From an uncultured Fidelibacterota bacterium (GTDB lineage Bacteria; Fidelibacterota; Marinisomatia; Marinisomatales; UBA8229): DNA of 57,880 nucleotides. The notes under the pieces are model-generated. The model worked only from the letters and a program-made list of their open reading frames with translations, was not told where the DNA came from and searched no databases. This document shows, piece after piece, positions 45,800 to 53,736 of the stretch (the stretch's first letter is position 1; every line of letters starts with the position of its first letter). Made by a program: the position numbers and the translations under genes. The DNA is taken from positions 1-57,880 of the forward strand of contig CAJWIT010000008.1 in the NCBI GenBank assembly GCA_913041945.1, given 5' to 3'.

Positions 45800-48376
45800 T
45801 CAATTAGCATACTCTTTTATTTTTTTCACGCTTCCATCTGGATTGTAGAAAGTCCACGCTCCCAGCAATTTATTATTAAGACAAACTCCTTCTAACTTTT
45901 TCTGTCCATTTTGAAACCAAAAAGTAAACTGACCGTCCTTTTGCCCCTTCTTGTAATTTCCTTCAATTTTTATGTTGCCATTTGCCCACCACGCTGTCCA
46001 GCTTTGGTCTCTCTTTCCTTCCTTGTGGAAATATTGACGTTTCTTCTGGCCATTTTCATGCCAGGCGATCCACGATCCATTTTTTATCCCGTCTGCGAAA
46101 GAACAATCAAGTTTCTTTTGTCCATTTTCATACCAGATACTAAACTGGCCATCCTTTTTATTGGCCTTGTAATTGCCTTCAAGTTTTGTGTTCCCATTTG
46201 CCCACCACACTGTCTGTGTGTGGATTTTTTTCCCTTTAACATAGAAATAATGATGTTTCTTGTTACCATTTTCATACCAGACGGTCCAGTTTCCGTCCTT
46301 TTTTCCATTTACATAAGAATACTCAAGTTCCTTTTGCCCATTTTCGTACCATTCCAGCCGAGGTCCATCAGGAATGCCATTTGCATAATGCATCTCTATT
46401 TTTTTATTTCCGTTATCATACCACTCCAGCCTGTCCTGGCTAAATTTACCCTTCACATCATACTGATATTTCGCATTTACGTTTCCGCTGGGGTAGTAAA
46501 TAGTCCAATCCCCGTATCTCCCGTTTTGGGGAATGCCTGATAGTTCATGCACATTGCCTCCATCGCCCCTGAGAAACTGTCCTTCTGCTTTTGTAACACC
46601 GTCGGGGTAATAATAAGTCCACATCCCATCCATTAATTCATCTTTATATGAACCTTCCACCTCTTTATTTCCATTGTCATAGTATGAATAAATAAAACTC
46701 CTTTCATCGACAAGTTTCCCATTCTTGTAAGTTCCTTTCCACTTTTTGTCTCCATTTTTATGCCAGGTGATAAACTGGCCATCCTTTTTATCCTTCTTGT
46801 AAGTTCCTTCAATTTTTGTGTTCCCATTTGCCCACCACGCTGTCCAGTTTTGGTTTCTCTTTCCTTCCTTGTGGAAATATTGACGTTTCTTCTGGCCATT
46901 TTCATGCCAGGCGATCCACGATCCATTTTTTATCCCGTCTGCGAAAGAACAATCAAGTTTCTTTTGTCCATTTTCATACCAGATACTAAACTGGCCATCC
47001 TTTTTATTGGCCTTGTAATTGCCTTCAAGTTTTGTGTTCCCATTTGCCCACCACACTGTCTGTGTGTGGATTTTTTTCCCTTTAACATAGAAATAATGAT
47101 GTTTCTTGTTACCATTTTCATACCAGACGGTCCAGTTTCCGTCCTTTTTTCCATTTACATAAGAATACTCAAGTTCCTTTTGCCCATTTTCGTACCATTC
47201 CAGCCGAGGTCCATCAGGAATGCCATTTGCATAATGCATCTCTATTTTTTTATTTCCGTTATCATACCACTCCAGCCTGTCCTGGCTAAATTTACCCTTC
47301 ACATCATACTGATATTTCGCATTTACGTTTCCGCTGGGGTAGTAAATAGTCCAATCCCCGTATCTCCCGTTTTGGGGAATGCCTGATAGTTCATGCACAT
47401 TGCCTCCATCACCCCTGAGGAACCTTCCTTTTGCTTTTGTAACACCGTCAGGGTAATAATAAGTCCACATTCCATTCATCAATTTGTTTTTATAGCTGCC
47501 TTCCTTCTTTTTATTTCCATTATCATAATAGTCTACATACACATTACCTGTGTAAGGATTTAATTTTTTTCCTACACTTCCATCCTCATTGTAATAAGTC
47601 CACAATCCCACAATTTTATCATTTCGATAAACTCCTTCCATTCTCTTTTTTCCATTTTCATACCAAAAAGTAAACTGGCCGTCCTTTCGTCCCCCCTTGA
47701 AATTTCCTTTAACTTTTGTATTGCCATTTGGCCACCACACTGTATGGATATGGAATTCTTTACCTCTATCATAGAAATAATGATGTTTCTTATCCCCATT
47801 TTCATACCAGGCGATCCATTCTCCATCCTTTTTTCCATTTACATAAAGATGATCAAGTTTCTGTTGTCCATTTCCATACCATTCCATCCAGGGCCCATCA
47901 AGAGTGCCCTTTACATAATGCATCTCTGTTTTTTTATTTCCGTTATAATGCCATTCTAGTTTGACCTGATCAAAATCTCCATCTATGTATTGATATTTCG
48001 CATTTACGTTTCCGCTGGGGTAGTAAATAATCCATTCCCCGTTTCTCCCATTTTGGGGAATGTCTGATATTTCATGAACATTTTCTCCATCACCCCTGAC
48101 AAACTGTCCTTTTGCTTTTGTCACACCGTCAGGATAATAATAAGTCCATATTCCATCCATCAATCCATCTTTATATGCACCTTCCATCTTTTTATTTCCA
48201 TTAGCATAAAGGTCTAGCACCTTACCAGTGTAGGGTTTATCTGTCCTTGGTGTATATACTAAACCATCAAGAGTATCTAAGTAGTCAACGTAATATAGTG
48301 CTTTCCAATTAACCTGTGAAAACAAAGAGGCGGTAAATAGGCTTAGTGATAATAATGTTAGGATTCTTTTATTCAT
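45800..48376 (-). CDS. MORN_2 (YwqK-like) repeat protein, secreted
   Basis: Signal peptide; many W.aWYENGxKKxExxYxxGKxDGxW repeats. Confidence 0.92.
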   Translation of the reverse strand: MNKRILTLLSLSLFTASLFSQVNWKALYYVDYLDTLDGLVYTPRTDKPYTGKVLDLYANGNKKMEGAYKDGLMDGIWTYYYPDGVTKAKGQFVRGDGENVHEISDIPQNGRNGEWIIYYPSGNVNAKYQYIDGDFDQVKLEWHYNGNKKTEMHYVKGTLDGPWMEWYGNGQQKLDHLYVNGKKDGEWIAWYENGDKKHHYFYDRGKEFHIHTVWWPNGNTKVKGNFKGGRKDGQFTFWYENGKKRMEGVYRNDKIVGLWTYYNEDGSVGKKLNPYTGNVYVDYYDNGNKKKEGSYKNKLMNGMWTYYYPDGVTKAKGRFLRGDGGNVHELSGIPQNGRYGDWTIYYPSGNVNAKYQYDVKGKFSQDRLEWYDNGNKKIEMHYANGIPDGPRLEWYENGQKELEYSYVNGKKDGNWTVWYENGNKKHHYFYVKGKKIHTQTVWWANGNTKLEGNYKANKKDGQFSIWYENGQKKLDCSFADGIKNGSWIAWHENGQKKRQYFHKEGKRNQNWTAWWANGNTKIEGTYKKDKKDGQFITWHKNGDKKWKGTYKNGKLVDERSFIYSYYDNGNKEVEGSYKDELMDGMWTYYYPDGVTKAEGQFLRGDGGNVHELSGIPQNGRYGDWTIYYPSGNVNAKYQYDVKGKFSQDRLEWYDNGNKKIEMHYANGIPDGPRLEWYENGQKELEYSYVNGKKDGNWTVWYENGNKKHHYFYVKGKKIHTQTVWWANGNTKLEGNYKANKKDGQFSIWYENGQKKLDCSFADGIKNGSWIAWHENGQKKRQYFHKEGKRDQSWTAWWANGNIKIEGNYKKGQKDGQFTFWFQNGQKKLEGVCLNNKLLGAWTFYNPDGSVKKIKEYAN
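46011..46564. repeat. Copy A of 554-bp internal direct repeat, 846-bp offset
   Basis: By eye identical to 46857-47410; divergence begins immediately outside. Confidence 0.9.
46857..47410. repeat. Copy B of 554-bp internal direct repeat
   Basis: See copy A. Confidence 0.9.
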
Positions 48377-48641
48377 TGTAAACCTCTTTTATATTATATT
48401 AGTAAAAATAAACCTTTCAATTTTTTTGCCCACAATTTAATCAGTTGTATTTCTTTCGCAGTTGGGGCCCAAATATACTTTGTGCTTTTCATTCTAACAC
48501 AGAATTTAATTATGATCAATTTACCTATGTTTTAAGATCATATCTCCGTCTCAAACAATTGGAAATTATCATTATTGGATAAAAAAATCAAGAAACTTAA
48601 AGATTCAAATTCAATCCACTGAAAATAGTAATATAGTCATC

Positions 48642-48707
48642 TCCATCCGGATTGTGTAAATATTGACGTTTCTTTTGTCCATTTTCATACCATTCCAACC
48701 AGGGTGT
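48642..48707 (-). pseudogene. Detached MORN_2 repeat relic (WLEWYENGQKKRQYLHNPDG)
   Basis: Minus-frame translation of tccatccggattgtgtaaatattgacgtttcttttgtccattttcataccattccaacca; lies outside the MORN gene. Confidence 0.7.
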
Positions 48708-48823
48708 TATTTAAGATAGTGTTACATTTCCTTAACTAATTATAGCGTTGCCCAGATATTTTTAAACAGAGTAAATTGGATTTAGAAATAATTATTATTA
48801 ATCAACAGAAAGGAGGTGATCAG

Positions 48824-48871
48824 TTGTCTAATCCTAGTAGAAAGCTGACCTCCAGAGGATCAGCATCTTAA
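48824..48871 (+). CDS. Candidate 15-aa peptide MSNPSRKLTSRGSAS (TTG start)
   Basis: AGAAAGGAGGTGATC Shine-Dalgarno with 7 nt between GGAGG and TTG; stop TAA at 48869-48871. Confidence 0.45.
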   Translation: MSNPSRKLTSRGSAS

Positions 48872-48917
48872 CACAATGCTCTGTTGACTTCATTGGAGGT
48901 CGGCAAACATACTGAAT

Positions 48918-48948
48918 AAACAAAGTCCCCAAAATGGGGACTTTGTTT
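48918..48948. terminator. Rho-independent terminator-like hairpin
   Basis: aaacaaagtcccc-aaaat-ggggactttgttt, 13-bp perfect stem. Confidence 0.85.
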
Positions 48949-48984
48949 GTTTATGACAAGTTTTTTTGTAAGAGGAATTGAATA

Positions 48985-49077
48985 TTATTTTAACAACACC
49001 ATTTTTCAGGTCTGCCTGAACTCACCAGCCCGTATTTTGTAGAGGTATACGTCTGCACTTAAAGGCTTCCAAAATTC
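48985..49077 (-). pseudogene. Relic of T9SS tail: FWKPLSADVYLYKIRAGEFRQT*KMVLLK stop
   Basis: Colinear with FGKPVSAGIYLYKITTGEFVQTKKMVLVK of the 50977-53718 gene; one internal TGA. Confidence 0.8.
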
Positions 49078-49083
49078 AATTTA

Positions 49084-50952
49084 TTATTTATCTGAATTTT
49101 TTATTTTATTAACATCAATTGGTTTTGACAATCCCATATAAAAAGCTAGAAACCACATGACAAATATCCCATAAAGTAAAAACAGTAATTGCCATACCCA
49201 GAGAGAAGGTAGCCCAAAAGGAGCCCAGGTAATTGGATTATTAGGATCCGAAAACAATGTATTCCCGATTGTTGCAAAAGGTCCAAAGCCAATTAGAAAC
49301 CATACAAGAGTTAATATCCACGCAAAAGAAACTAGCTTTTTTCTATCCGGGGATAATCCTGAAACAGATTGCAAGAATTTATGACGTTTGACTTTACGAT
49401 TATTTTTTTCACTCGGATCTGGGAAAAGAAATGACCCTAAAACTACGGTTATTAGGTTTACCAATATTCCCCATCCTGCACTGTGAATTGTTAATGGATA
49501 TGCACCCCAGGGGACACCAAACCATGCTGAAGTCTTGTCAGTTAAAGTCACAGCAATTAATCCTGCGATTAATCCTGAAACGACACCTTTTGTGGACAAC
49601 TTCGGGAAATAACATAATCCCAAAAGTGCGGGATACATTTGGAAACCATAGGCCACCGCTAATCCTCCAAGCATTACAATTGCCTGCGTGGACTTTGCTG
49701 CTACAATCAGGGCTGCTGCTGCCACTATGATCACAAACAATCTGCCGAAAAACTTCTGTGTTTTGTCCGAAGCATCTTTAGAAAAAAAGTGTCTATAGAT
49801 ATCCCTGGTTACCATCCCGCTGAAAGTAGACATGTAAGCCGCTCCGGTGCTCTGCATGGCTGCAAGAGCACAGACTGCCAACAGTCCGACTAGCCACGGA
49901 GCTGAAGATGACATCAAATTGATTAACTGTGGAACCAGATTTTTATCAGTGGTGTTTTTCAATATTCCATTTGATTCCAGGATATGGCCACCCAATCCCT
50001 GAAATATGGTGAAGGTAAACAAAATAATGCCGATTATCACTGATGAAGCTACTACCTGCTGCCAGCGAAATGCCCCGCTGGTTTTATTGGAGAATGACCA
50101 CATGGAAAATGCAGGGGAAGACTGGATTCCCATTAGAGCAAACATGTAGGTCATGCACATGATTCCTGTCCAGGGGCCGCCAATTGATTTTGATCCGCTT
50201 GATACAAACTGAATGGAACCGGGGATAGCAACTCTGGATGAAAATCCATCCGGAGTAATCCTGCTTTTTGAGGCAATATCCTGGGACACAATTTTTGATA
50301 ATCCGATTTTAAATCCTTCCCAACCTCCAGAAAAATGAATTGTGATACACCCCAAAATCACAATTCCCAGTGCCAGCAGGATACATTGAACACAATCCAC
50401 GTAAGCAACTGAGCGCAGCCCTCCGCTGGCCACATAGATCACAACAATTGTTGACAAGGCAAACATCCCAACCTCAACCGAGATCAAGCCATCCGTCAGA
50501 ACATGAAACAGATCACCGGACGCCCGGAGTTGAACTCCCAAGTAAGGGACACTGAATAAAAATGCAACCAAAACTGTTAACATACGAATTGTGTCACCGC
50601 CATAATAATCGCTGTACATTTCGCCAGGAGTAATGTATTTATATGCTTTTCCCAGCACCCACTGTCTTCTTAAAAATAATACACCTGTAAAAGGAATGGT
50701 TAATGCATAAAAGGATGCAAATGCATAAGGGAGACCATCTGTGAATATTTTACCGGGATGTCCAATAAATGTCCAACCGCTGAAACTGGTAGCGGTTGCA
50801 GCCAACACAAATACCCAGATTCCAATAGACCTGCCGGCTAGAAAATAGTCAGCAGAGGTTTTGGATGATTTTGCCCCTTTAAAGCCCCAATAAAGGCAGT
50901 AGGTCCAGTACAGACCTACAAAACTAAAAAGCCAAAATAATTTTGGATTCAT
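49084..50952 (-). CDS. Sodium:solute symporter (SSS family)
   Basis: SADYFLAGRSIGIWVFVLAATATSFSGWTFIGHPG; polytopic. Confidence 0.92.
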   Translation of the reverse strand: MNPKLFWLFSFVGLYWTYCLYWGFKGAKSSKTSADYFLAGRSIGIWVFVLAATATSFSGWTFIGHPGKIFTDGLPYAFASFYALTIPFTGVLFLRRQWVLGKAYKYITPGEMYSDYYGGDTIRMLTVLVAFLFSVPYLGVQLRASGDLFHVLTDGLISVEVGMFALSTIVVIYVASGGLRSVAYVDCVQCILLALGIVILGCITIHFSGGWEGFKIGLSKIVSQDIASKSRITPDGFSSRVAIPGSIQFVSSGSKSIGGPWTGIMCMTYMFALMGIQSSPAFSMWSFSNKTSGAFRWQQVVASSVIIGIILFTFTIFQGLGGHILESNGILKNTTDKNLVPQLINLMSSSAPWLVGLLAVCALAAMQSTGAAYMSTFSGMVTRDIYRHFFSKDASDKTQKFFGRLFVIIVAAAALIVAAKSTQAIVMLGGLAVAYGFQMYPALLGLCYFPKLSTKGVVSGLIAGLIAVTLTDKTSAWFGVPWGAYPLTIHSAGWGILVNLITVVLGSFLFPDPSEKNNRKVKRHKFLQSVSGLSPDRKKLVSFAWILTLVWFLIGFGPFATIGNTLFSDPNNPITWAPFGLPSLWVWQLLFLLYGIFVMWFLAFYMGLSKPIDVNKIKNSDK

Positions 50953-50976
50953 TTTGAAAAAATAATTAGTTAAGAA

Positions 50977-53718
50977 TTATTTTACCAGAACCATCTTTTT
51001 GGTCTGAACAAACTCACCTGTAGTTATTTTATATAGATATATTCCTGCACTAACGGGTTTGCCAAAGGAATCTGTAGCATCCCATTGTACTGATCTGAAG
51101 CCTGCCTCCTGAGTGGTGTTAACTAGTTGAGTAATTTCTCTTCCAATTAGGTCATAAATCGTGAGTGTAACAAATGATTGTTCCGGCAGGTCATAACGGA
51201 GGTTTGTGACCGGGTTGAAGGGATTGGGGAAATTCTGGTGAAGGGCATAGTTATGAGGCAAGACTGAGTTCTTCCGTAAGATAAATCCATTCAGCACTTT
51301 AGCAATAATCAGCTCTCCAGAACCGGACAAATCATATTCTTCATCTGATTCAATATTGATTAAAACCCAGGTGGTTTTATTTGCTATGTTAAAAGATATG
51401 GAAAGGGGTTCTGCCTGACCTGTTAGTTCTATTTTTCCAGAATCTTCACAATATATCCAGTCACCCTGAAACCGGGCATCAAACACACCTGAGGGTGGTT
51501 TAGGAGGTACACTATAACTTAGTTTTTCATTATCAGGTACTGTTACACCAAAATACAGGGTCTGGTCATCAAAGCTTATTGTATTGGCTCCATCCATTCT
51601 ACTTATAAACGGTAATCCCTTTGCTCTAATATCATCTGAAATAATTATTTCTCCTGGGCCAGCAGAGCGGATCCAGTACCCTTTGCCTGGCTCCAGAGTT
51701 TCTGCCTGAATGTAGCTTCCGTCAAACTCATAAAGCGTCCCTGGAAGGAGTATCCCCTCCGGGTCTTGAATGCTGGTTGCAGGTACTGAACTTGAGATTC
51801 CGGAAATCAAGTTCCAGTCATTCATCATGGAAATAATGAGGGAATGAATAGTTGAGCCTGAAATTATAGTGGTGCCTCCATCCGGAAAACGGAGCCAGTA
51901 GCCAGTTCCGGTGATAAAATCATTTTCCTGGACATAATTTCCATCAAAAGAATATAGAGTTCCTTCCAATGCATCTGGATAGACGCTTAAATGATAAGGA
52001 TCCTCCACACCCATCGGTAAACCTACCAGGTTCCAGTCCGGGATATGATCAACTGATATTGTTCCTGATCCTGATCCGAAATATCCTGTCCGGTGTACGT
52101 TTCCCCTGTACATATTCCAGTAGTTGTTAGAGCTTCCAAGATCTTTTATGTCCACTGTTATGAGGCTGCTGGTGGTTCCAAGCAATATTTCTAAGTCCCC
52201 ATCGCCATCCAGATCTTGAACTGCAGGGGAACCGACAAATGGCATCTCAAATTCAATGGGAATATCAGTATATGGTGATCCGTCCAGGTGAAAAATAAGA
52301 AGATCCATCCCGCTCACAGCAGAGATGATTTCCGGGGTTCCATCACTGTCCAAGTCAGCAAATGCGGGAGAACCGACGATCTCACTTCCCACATCAATTG
52401 GCCAACCTGAAAGGGGTAGCCCAGCAGAATCCACCCCATAGAGTTTTCCGTCCTCTGATCCAAAGAAGATTGCGGGTCCTTCTTCCGTTTCTACGACTCC
52501 AGGTGAGGTACTTATATCGTCACCAGTTATGACCATAAAACGCAAGGAACCGTCAGGATTCACCGCATATAGATTGTTATCACGGTTACCCGCAAAGATG
52601 ATTTTTTCACCGTTTGCTTCTACAACAGTAGGTGCTGTTCGGAAGTCATTTTCAGCAGTGAAAGGGAATCCGTCAGCAACTTGTCCATTATCGTAAATCA
52701 GGTAGATATGTTCGTTATCTGTTCCTAAAACAATATCCATTTTTCCATTGCCGTTAAAATCCGCTAACGCAACACCGCGCTGGATTTTCTCATCCAGTAC
52801 AACTGGGAAGTTCTCAACTGGAGATCCATCATGATTGAGCGCAAAGAGCTTTCCGGGATTTGAATACCCGCCAAAGACAATTTCCAGTTCTTCATCATTG
52901 TCGAGATTACCTAAAGCCGGTGTACCCATGAGGAACTGTTCCGCATTAAAATTTAATTCTACATTACAATTTCCATCCAAAATATACATGTGTTGATTTT
53001 TGGAAGTAATCATCACTTCCAGGATTCCATCATTATCTACGTCTGCAACAGCGGGAGATCCCCAAATCTGGTTTCCGGTGTCAAGCCAACAGATGTCGCT
53101 TCCATCTGATTCAAGAATATGAAATCGACCATTATACTCTCCAAATAATATTTCGGGAGTGCCGTCCATATCCATGTCTGCAATTGCTGGAGAAGAAATC
53201 ACCTGGGTGTTGGTATAATATGGCCATCCTTCCTGGTATTCAATAAGTCCATACTCAACCTCTAGTGCGATGGGTACCCCATTTTCATCAAGGCCAATGA
53301 AAAGGGGATCTACGATAGATACATCTTCTATATTTACATCAGAAGGTAACCAGGGGAGTTCCACAAGCACGACACTGTCTGTGGATGCAATAGGTGAGTT
53401 CGCGAGCGAAAAAGAAACCAGTAAACCAGATGTGTTTATGAAGCAAGTGAAGTCAGCATCAATCACAATTCCCGACAATGGCTGGATAACTGTAGAAGTT
53501 ACGCTCTCACCAGTATCATTATAAAAAATACTGTCCATAGGAGCAAATAAATCTCCTTCGAACTCTAAAACATCGATTCCAAATTGAAATCCAACAACCT
53601 CTGTATTTGCCACCATTGAAACGGAAACTGAATTCTGTTGGGCATTGGAAATCCAGATATTAATATCTTCTGCCAGTGTGATTTGTGTTAACAATAAGAC
53701 TAAAAATAGTTTATTCAT
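50977..53718 (-). CDS. T9SS surface protein: cohesin-like N-terminal domain, FG-GAP/VCBS-type propeller, WNL doublet, T9SS tail
   Basis: VGFQFGIDVLEFEGD...GLLVSFSLANSPI...; DMDGTPEILFGEYNG / DVDNDGILEVMITS repeats; NFPNPFNPVTNLRYDLP...TKKMVLVK. Confidence 0.85.
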   Translation of the reverse strand: MNKLFLVLLLTQITLAEDINIWISNAQQNSVSVSMVANTEVVGFQFGIDVLEFEGDLFAPMDSIFYNDTGESVTSTVIQPLSGIVIDADFTCFINTSGLLVSFSLANSPIASTDSVVLVELPWLPSDVNIEDVSIVDPLFIGLDENGVPIALEVEYGLIEYQEGWPYYTNTQVISSPAIADMDMDGTPEILFGEYNGRFHILESDGSDICWLDTGNQIWGSPAVADVDNDGILEVMITSKNQHMYILDGNCNVELNFNAEQFLMGTPALGNLDNDEELEIVFGGYSNPGKLFALNHDGSPVENFPVVLDEKIQRGVALADFNGNGKMDIVLGTDNEHIYLIYDNGQVADGFPFTAENDFRTAPTVVEANGEKIIFAGNRDNNLYAVNPDGSLRFMVITGDDISTSPGVVETEEGPAIFFGSEDGKLYGVDSAGLPLSGWPIDVGSEIVGSPAFADLDSDGTPEIISAVSGMDLLIFHLDGSPYTDIPIEFEMPFVGSPAVQDLDGDGDLEILLGTTSSLITVDIKDLGSSNNYWNMYRGNVHRTGYFGSGSGTISVDHIPDWNLVGLPMGVEDPYHLSVYPDALEGTLYSFDGNYVQENDFITGTGYWLRFPDGGTTIISGSTIHSLIISMMNDWNLISGISSSVPATSIQDPEGILLPGTLYEFDGSYIQAETLEPGKGYWIRSAGPGEIIISDDIRAKGLPFISRMDGANTISFDDQTLYFGVTVPDNEKLSYSVPPKPPSGVFDARFQGDWIYCEDSGKIELTGQAEPLSISFNIANKTTWVLINIESDEEYDLSGSGELIIAKVLNGFILRKNSVLPHNYALHQNFPNPFNPVTNLRYDLPEQSFVTLTIYDLIGREITQLVNTTQEAGFRSVQWDATDSFGKPVSAGIYLYKITTGEFVQTKKMVLVK

Positions 53719-53736
53719 GACAATCCCCTGGGAAAG

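Larger units (their letters stand above)
48802..48948 (+). ncRNA. Candidate structured RNA with SD-containing switch-like helices and terminator
   Basis: tcaacag/ctgttga closes ggaggt-gat-cag/ctgacctcc and agcat/atgct; later ggaggtcgg can compete for ctgacctcc; ends in a perfect GC-rich hairpin with T-rich tail. Confidence 0.6.

Noticed and set aside
45911-46540. 209-aa plus-strand ORF and its near-copy 46760-47386
   Set aside because: Antisense of the MORN_2 repeats; the shared sequence only reflects the repeat duplication.
48918-48948. Hairpin as evidence of an insertion-sequence end
   Set aside because: No transposase or matching inverted repeat nearby; terminator reading is simpler.
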